NCBI GenBank assembly: GCA_964436955.1
Contig: CAYTFC010000067.1
Span: 1-18,081 of the forward strand
DNA length: 18,081 bases
From: CAMFKD01 sp964436955
GTDB lineage: Bacteria; Chlamydiota; Chlamydiia; Chlamydiales; JAJFMA01
Direction of reading: 5' to 3'
Part shown: positions 6,894-14,153 of the stretch, in pieces
Position numbering within the stretch: position 1 is the first letter of the stretch
How the letters are laid out: each line of letters starts with the position of its first letter
The notes under the pieces: generated by a model
What the model was told of the DNA's origin: nothing
What the model saw: only the letters and a program-made list of their open reading frames with translations
The model's database searches: none
Program-made: the position numbers and the translations under genes

Positions 6894-8219
6894 CTATCTA
6901 GGCTTTAGAAGGACGAGGGTATAGCGATCGGTGAGCAAGTATTGCTTTACGAAGCGCTGTACTAATTCTGGCTGGTAGGCCTTCAAACTATCATAGTCTT
7001 TAATGATATTGCGCACATTCCAGCCCCAAAGGTAGTAGTTGGCCAACATGTTCGTCCAATACTTCTTATGTTGTAGCCAAAACTCATCGTTACATGCGTG
7101 TAATGAACGTACCTTTTCTACCTCTTCTTTCAGGGGTCCGTTGCTTCCCAGCTGAGCAAGATCTGTAAGGATTAAATTAGTGATTTTGTCCGCTTGACTA
7201 TTTGCACAGCGGAACTGAATCGTCAGCCATGCTGGATTGCGATGTGGATAGTAGGGAAGTTCATAGGCGACATCGATGCCTTGCGTAGATCCCATGACTT
7301 CTCTAAATCGTCGTCGTAAGCGAGTTTCAATAACCTGAGAAGTAATTTCTAACTGCTGCCACTGTTGTTCATCAAGATCGACAGCTAATGGAAAAGTAAT
7401 TCGTGCCATGCACTCCTGCAAATAGGGGCTTGTTACTTCGCGCTTTGTGATTCCTGTAGGTAATGTAGTTCGATGGGTGGTATCGGTTTCTGGCGGCTGA
7501 TTTAGTTGTGGTATGGCACCTAAATATTTGTTTACTAGAGGTATTACCTTCTCCAATGAGACATCACCCACAATCAAAAACGTTAATTCCTCGGTACTCA
7601 GGAAATGACGCATGTAAAAGTTTTTAGAGGTTTCAAAATCCACATGCTTTAAGTCATCAGCCGTAATCGGGTGAAGGATTGCTAAGTCACTGGTATTAAC
7701 AGACCGAATTACATCTTCAAAAAGCGTTTCAGGATCCTTATGCCGTAACTGGACACTTTCACGTAGTTGATCAATAACTTTTGGAAGAACTGCTTGATCA
7801 AACCGAGGTTGCGTGTATAGTGCGTGGATTAGCTGAAATAATTCTTCCACACGACTGGGACTGGTACTAGCTTCTATGGAGCGGGTAAATGGGCCAACTT
7901 GCGTTTCCAATTCAAGGGAATCTTGCAGTAATTTATTACCAATTTCAGTGTTTCCCCATGGGCCGAATCCAGAACCCCATGCAATGGCTGCGGATAATTT
8001 CCCAGATGCTTGCTGGTTTTGAGGTAATACTGAATAGCCCCCCGGAGCAACCCCACGCAGCTGAATATCCTCACTGTTAGCTATAGGTTTTAGACAAACC
8101 TTTATGCCATTTTTTAGAGTGATTTCCGTCGCATCGATCTCAGGAATCAAGGTTGCATGTAATGACACTACCGAAAAAATACAAAAATAGAAGGATAGAA
8201 TGAGATAGTTGAATTTCAT
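6894..8219 (-). CDS. exported M16 peptidase-like protein, C-terminal half only, no zinc motif
   Basis: A 441-residue protein with a signal peptide (MKFNYLILSFYFCIFSVVSLHA, probable cleavage after about residue 22). The body matches the C-terminal half of PqqL-like M16 peptidases: ITLKNGIKV near the start, APGGYSVLP, the block from SIEASTSPSRVEELFQLIH to YTQPRFDQ, FLIVGDVSLEKVIPLVNKYLG, and RRRFREVMGSTQGIDVAYE. In M16 enzymes the first half carries the inverted zinc motif HxxEH and the second half closes the chamber. No HxxEH occurs anywhere here, and no first-half gene lies beside it; the DNA upstream is occupied by the divergent large gene. It may pair with an M16 subunit encoded elsewhere, or act as a binding protein. 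GGAG (8224-8227) lies four bases before the ATG, a short spacing. A smaller possibility is a degenerate pseudoenzyme. Confidence 0.8.
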   Translation of the reverse strand: MKFNYLILSFYFCIFSVVSLHATLIPEIDATEITLKNGIKVCLKPIANSEDIQLRGVAPGGYSVLPQNQQASGKLSAAIAWGSGFGPWGNTEIGNKLLQDSLELETQVGPFTRSIEASTSPSRVEELFQLIHALYTQPRFDQAVLPKVIDQLRESVQLRHKDPETLFEDVIRSVNTSDLAILHPITADDLKHVDFETSKNFYMRHFLSTEELTFLIVGDVSLEKVIPLVNKYLGAIPQLNQPPETDTTHRTTLPTGITKREVTSPYLQECMARITFPLAVDLDEQQWQQLEITSQVIETRLRRRFREVMGSTQGIDVAYELPYYPHRNPAWLTIQFRCANSQADKITNLILTDLAQLGSNGPLKEEVEKVRSLHACNDEFWLQHKKYWTNMLANYYLWGWNVRNIIKDYDSLKAYQPELVQRFVKQYLLTDRYTLVLLKPR

Positions 8220-8320
8220 TTGTCTCCGTTAATATATATATGCTTTTATAGCGATGTATTTTGCATGATTTATATAAAGATGATGTAAAGAATACCAAAA
8301 ATGATAGACCACCTATCGAA

Positions 8321-8340
8321 GGCCAAGTCGAGACTTGGCC
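8321..8340. repeat. hairpin in the divergent intergenic region
   Basis: GGCCAAGT at 8321-8328 pairs perfectly with ACTTGGCC at 8333-8340 across the loop CGAG. It sits in the 8220-8490 gap between two divergent genes, so it is not a terminator for either. It may be an extragenic palindrome or an operator-like site. The rest of the gap is AT-rich (TATATATATGC near 8235) and would suit promoters, but I could not single one out. Confidence 0.5.
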
Positions 8341-8490
8341 GAGTGGAGCGACTTTTCAAGTGGGTTCAGTATGACAAACTAGATGTATAGTTTGCGCGTT
8401 TTATGTCTTTGTTTATTATTTAATTGTTGTATGCAATAGATGTTTAACTTACAGTTGATATTGTTATGCAATTTAATATGGATTTTCACA

Positions 8491-11400
8491 ATGAAATTAA
8501 TATCATTTATTTTCTATTCTATATTAATAGCGAGCGCGTCATCGGGGGTTGCTGAGCAAGCTAATCTTGTTCATGACCTTCGGGACCAGACGACTCTTCT
8601 TCAACAAGAGTTGCTCCGCTATTCCTTACCTCACAATATGAGTCCTCTAGAACGCTTTAGCATTTTACAATCGGCAATTGGCGAGAAGTGCTATCCGCTG
8701 GAAAATATTGAGAAGCACATAGAATTACTGATGCAAGGGGTTAAGAGCTCTTTAGAAATCGAAGAGATAGAACTGGAACGCTACGGGAGGAAACACGCAA
8801 ATATCGTTAAGCAAGCGCATCTTGTCGAAGTTTTGTCTCTGCCAGGAATTAATGTACCAATACCATACGGAATTACAAGTGACACAATTCATGCTTTTTT
8901 ACAAAACAGAGCTCCCGAAGTCTTTGATCATTGGAACGCGCTAGGCATCTTGTTCGCTGGCTATACTGGTTCAGCTCGCTTTTTAGAGGAGCCTTTTGCA
9001 GCCGAACACTTAACGGCCATTGATGCAGCTATTACAACGGCTTTTACTGTTCAAGGTGCTTTTGACGAGCTTTCTCTCCCGCCAGAATTCATAGCTTGGC
9101 TAAAAGACATAAAAAAGGCGGGAAACTATCTGATGGTTCGCAGTACCGGGTCGGAAGATTCGCGCCAAATGGCTAATGCGGGTGGAAATGTCAGCAAAGC
9201 TTACGTATCTCCCGACAACGAACCGTTATGCATCGCTTTAAGTGATGTCGTTCGATCTTATTTTGGCTATGGTTCGCTCCAAAACCGCATTAACGCTGGG
9301 CAAAATCCATTCGAGCAAGAACTTAAACTAGCTGTAACTATGCAAGAACTCATTGGCGAAGAAGTCGGGGGCAGTAAAAGAAACAGCCAGATTCCAATTT
9401 CATTAGTGCTGTTCACGGACGAGCCTCTTTATAGTGGCAACGAAGGTTTTCGCGTGATGCGCATTAGCGCAAGCTATGGTCATGGCGAAGGTGTTGTAGG
9501 AAACCTAGGTATCGCCACTGACACAGCCACAGTACTTATATCTGATGCCCATCCCGATCAACTTTATGTGCTTTACGACAATAAAAAGAAGTTGGAGCGC
9601 CTGGCTCCCATGCAGGACCACAATGGGATTTCTCTTCAGAAGATCAAAAACCCATTGGAGCTGCAAAACAGACCTGTCCTGACGCTAAAAATGCTAGCAC
9701 GCCTCTATCATTGGGGTGTGATTGGGGAAAAATTTTTTGATGGCGAAGCCACCGACATGGAAATCATTATCAAAGGCGATACCATCTATCCGGTGCAGGC
9801 TAGACCTGTAAACCGTTTAGCTTTACTGCCGACTTATTTAGATAGACGCAAGCTTGCCTTAGCGGAGATCTCGCCTCTCCTAGAAAGTATCCAAGCTGAA
9901 TCACTTGTCCCAGGAAGAGCATCGGCCTTCGCGATTGAACAAAAGAATCAGGTACTAATGGCTACAACGCTGCAAGAAGCTGAAGCGGCTTTTATTGATA
10001 GTCTTCATAGTCTTGTGATTGTGCAGCAACCGGAACCAGCTAATTCTCATCCAGTAGTTAACTTTAGCAATTTAGGCATCCCTTGCCTTTTTGCCCAAGA
10101 CAACATTTCCATGGAATCATTGCTCAACCAGATATCGTTGAATACCCCCCTTGTGGTGTGTATGCAAACAGGATCTATTCATTTATGGGATTCTCAGAAG
10201 GGCAATACTGAAGACTATATCTCTTCGGGCTTTGCCGTTCACCCTGCAAAAATTGCCATTTCTATACCGTTTGCATCTTCTAAGAATATATCTCCCCACC
10301 GCCCACAAGTTCCACAGGAGATCAGTGATCTTCTTATCCGTATCCGTGATGCAAAATCTCAATGCGAAGTGCTAGATTATCTAAACCGAATCCAAGATCA
10401 TTCGTGGGTTCAAGACGCGAATCTGCCGCTCGAAGGCTTTTCCGTTGAAGCTCAAGAATATGTTGCTGCCATCCACTCTTTTGCGGTTCAGTTTGATTCC
10501 ACTATGGCTGAGACGAAACAAGCAGTTCAAGTGCAACGCAACGGGATGCGGCTTAAGCCTCTATTTCACCTAAAAGCTATGGAATCATTGCTTACAGGTA
10601 ATGCACAGAAGCACGGTAGTATTGCACAATACGCGCTCCCTGATATCTGGGCAGCAAGAGAAGTGACCAAGGAACTCAACGACTATCAAGAGGAAGTCGG
10701 CAAGCCTGCTCGCTGTATCGATCTTCTGCGGATAGGCGATTATGCCTTGACAGCCGAAGCAAAGACCGATTGGCGTGAGTTCCTACTGAGTCTAGAGCAG
10801 GAGGATGTAGAACAAGACAAAATAGATAGGCTCAAGCAGTTGGTGTATATGCTTGAACAGGCTAACGTGCTCAACTACTGGCTTACTTTTGACTTCACAT
10901 TATCTACAAATGGACCTCTGTTAAGTTGGGTAAAACAAATCATGGGTTTGGGTGGAAGATTAGAGCTACTAATCAACTCTGTTTCATCGTGGGATCTGGA
11001 ATTGATCAACGACCAACTTAGCCTACAACAAGAGCTCGACGCTATAAACCGTCAAGTCTCTTCTTTTCAAGATACCGGTAGCTTTAAGGCTGTTTGGGCA
11101 AACGTTCAAGAGTTGGTTAGTCCCAAGCGACAAAGCACCTTGATCCTTCCGCTACAGCAACAGTGCGCTCCCGTTGCAAAGGTCATTGCTCTCAAAAATA
11201 TGCAGCAGTTGGTAGACCTCTTTGATACAGCCATTAAGACCATGAAGAGTAGTTCTTTGCGGGCGATGGAGGAAAAAGTACCTCTTTTTAAAGAGATGCT
11301 TGTTCCCTACTTTTCCCTGCTGAAAATTTGGCATGAGGAACTCATTGGTAGACATAGCATTCCCCTACATAGTAGTTGGAGCATTATCGACTACTTAAGC

Positions 11401-12648
11401 AAATTAGAAAGTACTTTATTAAATAATGTTAATTTAGGTGTAGATCAACTACATCCATCCAGTGGGTTCTCAGTTTCCGCGGCAGTATTAGGTTCCATGA
11501 CCGCATTTGACCGTCATTTGCCCGTGACTTTGGAAGATTGCTTTACGCTGATTCACCAAAATCTTATGGTGTGCACAGGTACATTGAATAAAAAACTCTT
11601 CTCCGAGTCTAAAATAGCACAATCCTCTCTGCCGGAAAATTTTAAAAGCGCCTCTCAAAAAATAGCGTACAAATACCCCCTGCGTACGAACTTTGAGATA
11701 GGTACAGATCACATTACAACCAAGTTCAACATGGCTTTGCGCAATCACAGTGCAGGTATCACGGTTGTACAATCTAAGGACCAGCCACTGAAACTGATCA
11801 TTCAGTTATTTGGAGAAGCACGTATACGTTGGTACTTTGCTGGGGCATTCATAGAGGCGATGGACGACCTGGGTATTGTTAAGTTAGCAAAAGTTCCGTT
11901 CAAAAGCTCACAAGAGCTAACTGTCCATTGTATCATAGAGGATGAAGCAAGACTAGAAGCAGTCCTTACTATGTTTGAAGTGATGTGTGAATTTAGCTTT
12001 AATCTCAGCTTAAATCACATTTCAGATTTGAAGCAGGTTAAAGAGATGGATCTTTTTGACAAATTTGTGCAAAAGCTAGGGACAAAGGCATGGCTGCATT
12101 TCAAAGATCCGGACAAAGAGAATGCAGACGAGGTACTTGAGTCCTTGTTGGAATGCGAAAATTTACCACCTAGATCTCGATGGCCTATAGTCCGATACTT
12201 TACGAAGATGATTACAGATGGAATCGCTCAATCTGATCCTTCAATTCAAATAGCCGCTGTGAGACTGGCTTCTGTTGGCAGGGAAATGTTTCGGAACCTT
12301 AAATCACAAGTTGTGAGTAGTGGTGTCATGGAACAGCTGCTTGAAACTAATGAACCCCAATACGCCTCTGATATAAGGGAATTTCTTGCTACAGCCCTCT
12401 GGGGTAAGGTGTATGTTGACGTTAGTTTGGTCGTAAAAGCAGCTACGCTTGGATTAATGGATAATAGATTTTCAAAATCGACTCATTCCCTTTGGGAAGC
12501 GCTCATTTATTTTCATGGTCAACGTTTAGATGTGGTTAGCATAGCTGAAAAGGCACTTGAGAGTAATGATCCTACAATTAGGGAAAATGCCGCTTGGTTA
12601 ATTGCGTATCTAACATCCAAAGGTCTTTACAACAAAAATGAGCCCTAG
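8491..12648 (+). CDS. large exported protein with PEP synthase/PPDK-like ATP-grasp domain
   Basis: A 1385-residue protein. I prefer ATG 8491 because it gives a clean signal peptide, MKLISFIFYSILIASASSGVA; ATG 8440 would add 17 residues. No SD is visible at either. Residues about 95-442 resemble the ATP-grasp domain of PEP synthase and pyruvate phosphate dikinase: YGRKHAN with Lys101, VPIPYGITSDT, VRSTGSEDS at 216-224 with Arg217, ASYGHGEGVVG, DMEIII with Glu424, and PVQARPVN with Gln436 and Arg438. Residues about 470-545 look like the phosphohistidine swivel domain in reduced form, with NSHPVVNFSNLGIPCL placing a His at 520 where the family has TSHAAIVAR. The PEP/pyruvate-binding barrel is absent. 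The remaining 850 or so residues are mostly helical and unrecognised, with HEAT-like helices at about 1249 and 1358. Export with an ATP-binding fold suggests action outside the cytoplasm, perhaps in a host. The substrate is unknown. Confidence 0.75.
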   Translation: MKLISFIFYSILIASASSGVAEQANLVHDLRDQTTLLQQELLRYSLPHNMSPLERFSILQSAIGEKCYPLENIEKHIELLMQGVKSSLEIEEIELERYGRKHANIVKQAHLVEVLSLPGINVPIPYGITSDTIHAFLQNRAPEVFDHWNALGILFAGYTGSARFLEEPFAAEHLTAIDAAITTAFTVQGAFDELSLPPEFIAWLKDIKKAGNYLMVRSTGSEDSRQMANAGGNVSKAYVSPDNEPLCIALSDVVRSYFGYGSLQNRINAGQNPFEQELKLAVTMQELIGEEVGGSKRNSQIPISLVLFTDEPLYSGNEGFRVMRISASYGHGEGVVGNLGIATDTATVLISDAHPDQLYVLYDNKKKLERLAPMQDHNGISLQKIKNPLELQNRPVLTLKMLARLYHWGVIGEKFFDGEATDMEIIIKGDTIYPVQARPVNRLALLPTYLDRRKLALAEISPLLESIQAESLVPGRASAFAIEQKNQVLMATTLQEAEAAFIDSLHSLVIVQQPEPANSHPVVNFSNLGIPCLFAQDNISMESLLNQISLNTPLVVCMQTGSIHLWDSQKGNTEDYISSGFAVHPAKIAISIPFASSKNISPHRPQVPQEISDLLIRIRDAKSQCEVLDYLNRIQDHSWVQDANLPLEGFSVEAQEYVAAIHSFAVQFDSTMAETKQAVQVQRNGMRLKPLFHLKAMESLLTGNAQKHGSIAQYALPDIWAAREVTKELNDYQEEVGKPARCIDLLRIGDYALTAEAKTDWREFLLSLEQEDVEQDKIDRLKQLVYMLEQANVLNYWLTFDFTLSTNGPLLSWVKQIMGLGGRLELLINSVSSWDLELINDQLSLQQELDAINRQVSSFQDTGSFKAVWANVQELVSPKRQSTLILPLQQQCAPVAKVIALKNMQQLVDLFDTAIKTMKSSSLRAMEEKVPLFKEMLVPYFSLLKIWHEELIGRHSIPLHSSWSIIDYLSKLESTLLNNVNLGVDQLHPSSGFSVSAAVLGSMTAFDRHLPVTLEDCFTLIHQNLMVCTGTLNKKLFSESKIAQSSLPENFKSASQKIAYKYPLRTNFEIGTDHITTKFNMALRNHSAGITVVQSKDQPLKLIIQLFGEARIRWYFAGAFIEAMDDLGIVKLAKVPFKSSQELTVHCIIEDEARLEAVLTMFEVMCEFSFNLSLNHISDLKQVKEMDLFDKFVQKLGTKAWLHFKDPDKENADEVLESLLECENLPPRSRWPIVRYFTKMITDGIAQSDPSIQIAAVRLASVGREMFRNLKSQVVSSGVMEQLLETNEPQYASDIREFLATALWGKVYVDVSLVVKAATLGLMDNRFSKSTHSLWEALIYFHGQRLDVVSIAEKALESNDPTIRENAAWLIAYLTSKGLYNKNEP

Positions 12649-12678
12649 ACCCTGATTGCGACCCAATGCGGTCAACTT

Positions 12679-12839
12679 AAAACCCAACTTGCCACCTACA
12701 TCCTAGCTACGACTAGTATAATTCAGTGAGATTGTGGTTGGCAATGCAGCCAAGGGCCTGCCCTTGGCTACATTACCAGCCATAATATCTCGAATAATGG
12801 GTGAGCCGGAGCTAGGGATGTAGGTGGCAAGTCGGGTTT
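12679..12839. repeat. nested palindromic element (outer inverted repeat)
   Basis: Left arm 12680-12708 and right arm 12810-12839 are reverse complements at about 28 of 30 positions, with one substitution and one single-base gap. The left arm begins AAACCCAACTTGCCACC. The arms enclose about 101 bases holding a second, independent hairpin (12735-12782). The structure resembles a small MITE-like element with long terminal inverted repeats, or a strong stem in RNA. No clear target-site duplication and no coding capacity are visible. Confidence 0.65.
12735..12782. repeat. REP-like hairpin, copy 1
   Basis: A 48-base hairpin. The core AGCCAAGGGC at 12748-12757 pairs with GCCCTTGGCT at 12760-12769 around a 2-base loop. 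The outer stem continues to TGG/CCA ends with two mismatches and one G-U pair, giving arms of about 23 bases. A second copy starts at 18043, so this is a dispersed extragenic palindrome. Confidence 0.75.
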
Positions 12840-12848
12840 GAATGCAGA

Positions 12849-12862
12849 CGCCTATTTAGGCG
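12849..12862. repeat. short perfect palindrome
   Basis: CGCCTA at 12849-12854 pairs with TAGGCG at 12857-12862 with two T in the loop. It directly follows the nested element in the same spacer. Confidence 0.35.
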
Positions 12863-12892
12863 ACTTTCGCTTAGCATATTTGGAACAGCGGT

Positions 12893-12935
12893 AATTGCAT
12901 TTCCATATCGCTGCCGCGATATGGACCACGCAATT
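12893..12935. repeat. hairpin with 10-bp perfect stem
   Basis: TCCATATCGC at 12902-12911 pairs with GCGATATGGA at 12916-12925 around the loop TGCC. A further stem, AATTGC (12893-12898) with GCAATT (12930-12935), extends it beyond a small internal loop. There is no adjacent T-run, so an intrinsic terminator is not supported. Confidence 0.55.
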
Positions 12936-12990
12936 TATGACTAAAGGATACCTCCATAGCCTATTAATTTCCTTTAGCCTTTCATATTTC

Positions 12991-13009
12991 GGTGCCTGGG
13001 ACAGGCACC
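12991..13009 (-). terminator. hairpin just after exbD-like stop
   Basis: GGTGCCTG at 12991-12998 pairs with CAGGCACC at 13002-13009 around GGA. It lies eight bases beyond the ExbD-like stop on the minus strand, a usual position for a terminator, but no U-tract follows. It could end the operon, protect the 3' end, or be one more repeat of this palindrome-rich spacer. Confidence 0.4.
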
Positions 13010-13017
13010 GCCACCTA

Positions 13018-13473
13018 TTATTCAGGTTGGTAGACGGGGTGAACCTCAAAGCCAGCCTGACGCACAGCAAAGATAGCCTTCAAAATGGGATCCCACTGAG
13101 CTTCCTTGTCGATCTTCATTAAAACTTGAGTTTTAGACTTATCAGTCGGCAATAGCCCTCGTTCATATTGCTGACTCAGTTCAGCAAAAATCTCATCTGG
13201 AGTAGCCATTGGGTGATCACGAATCTCTGTCACCCATTTGTATTGGCCGTCAGATGTGATACTTAAGTGAATGACATGAAATTGATTGTCGCCGGTAGCG
13301 GCATCGCTTTCATTGCTTTTGGCCTCAACCAAATCAATTTCAGTATCTCGGGTGGTAATGCGCGTTACAGCAAGACAGGCAAAGAACATCAACATAAGAA
13401 ACAAAAAGTCGATCATTGGAGCAAGATTTATGCTCCGTTGTCCCATAACCTCTTCTCTTGGCGCAAAGCTCAT
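13018..13473 (-). CDS. ExbD/TolR family biopolymer transport protein
   Basis: A 151-residue bitopic protein. It has a short cytosolic N-terminus and the conserved segment INLAPMIDFLFLMLMFFACL, in which Asp22 is the membrane carboxylate that carries protons in ExbD/TolR. A periplasmic domain of about 100 residues follows, containing VLMKIDKEAQWDPILKAIFAVRQAGF, the usual ExbD fold motif. With the ExbB/TolQ-like protein it would form a proton-driven motor that passes force to a periplasmic partner (TonB- or Tol-Pal-like). Its ATG overlaps the upstream stop by one base (TAATG at 13473), so the two are coupled. No TonB, TolA, TolB or Pal gene follows; the next gene is convergent. Confidence 0.88.
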   Translation of the reverse strand: MSFAPREEVMGQRSINLAPMIDFLFLMLMFFACLAVTRITTRDTEIDLVEAKSNESDAATGDNQFHVIHLSITSDGQYKWVTEIRDHPMATPDEIFAELSQQYERGLLPTDKSKTQVLMKIDKEAQWDPILKAIFAVRQAGFEVHPVYQPE

Positions 13474-14132
13474 TAGATAGATTCCTGCTCGACTAGGTTG
13501 ATGAGGGAAACCGCTTCATTTTCCACATTGTTGAGCAATGTCAGCACTCGGAATCTTAGCGTGGCATAGAAGATCATCGCCATAATAGCCACAACCAACC
13601 CAGCGACTGTAGTTCCTACGGCAATCCCGAAGCCGTCAAAGATTGAAGCTAAACTGTCTGGGCTGTGTTCAGAGTCATAGAATCCTATGAAGATACCCAT
13701 GACCGTTCCTAGTAGCCCTAACATTGGAGCGATCACTGCGATTTCGTTCAGCAAGGAGATGCGCTGCCACAACGTCTGTCCTTGCCGACGTCCTTCCGCT
13801 TCTACAACATCCATCATTACCTGTGGTCCATGTCGTCTTGCGGCAATTCCAGATGCAAGAACACTTGAGCACAAGTTACGATTTTCGTGGCATGCAGCCA
13901 AGGCAGTGTCAAACCGCTTTTCAGACAAGAGTTCACGTATCTGCAGCGTGAATTCCTGTGGCATCATGTCGCGTTCCCGCAAGGTCAGAAGGCTATACAA
14001 CCAGATACTTAAGGAAGCTATAGACATTGCCAGCAGTAATGAGTAAATGATCGGACTTGCTCCAAAGACGCGATGGAGGTCCAATGAATTTACATTCATT
14101 TCTTGAGCTGTAGCAAGTAAGGGGGTAAGCAT
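13473..14132 (-). CDS. ExbB/TolQ family proton channel (MotA/TolQ/ExbB)
   Basis: A 219-residue membrane protein with three hydrophobic segments, at about 28-48, 128-152 and 168-192. The family core is clear: LLNEIAVIAPMLGLLGTVMGIFIGF, then FDGFGIAVGTTVAGLVVAIMAMIFY, the TolQ/ExbB pore-lining helices with the conserved Gly-Leu-Leu-Gly-Thr-Val and Thr-Thr-x-Ala-Gly-Leu motifs. The middle region, ENRNLCSSVLASGIAARRHG, is the cytosolic domain. It should build the pentameric stator around ExbD. The start is not certain: ATG 14132 and ATG 14099 (MNVNSLDLHRVF) are both possible and neither has a strong SD. It begins 21 bases after the LysM gene and its TAA overlaps the ExbD ATG, so the three genes form one operon. 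Confidence 0.88.
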   Translation of the reverse strand: MLTPLLATAQEMNVNSLDLHRVFGASPIIYSLLLAMSIASLSIWLYSLLTLRERDMMPQEFTLQIRELLSEKRFDTALAACHENRNLCSSVLASGIAARRHGPQVMMDVVEAEGRRQGQTLWQRISLLNEIAVIAPMLGLLGTVMGIFIGFYDSEHSPDSLASIFDGFGIAVGTTVAGLVVAIMAMIFYATLRFRVLTLLNNVENEAVSLINLVEQESI

Positions 14133-14153
14133 TTGTTAGCCATCAAATTAGGG

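Noticed and set aside
8440..8490. Upstream start of the large exported protein
   Set aside because: The extra 17 residues would bury the signal peptide behind a second hydrophobic stretch, and ATG 8491 alone gives a normal signal sequence.
12852..13122. Overlapping frames of 72-75 codons on both strands of the convergent spacer
   Set aside because: They run through hairpins and into the exbD-like gene on the opposite strand, with no SD and no protein-like pattern. The palindromes explain why both strands are open.
13687..14046. 119-codon plus-strand frame over the ExbB-like gene
   Set aside because: The ExbB/TolQ motifs on the other strand are unambiguous; this frame is Ser/Arg/Cys-rich and has no start signal.
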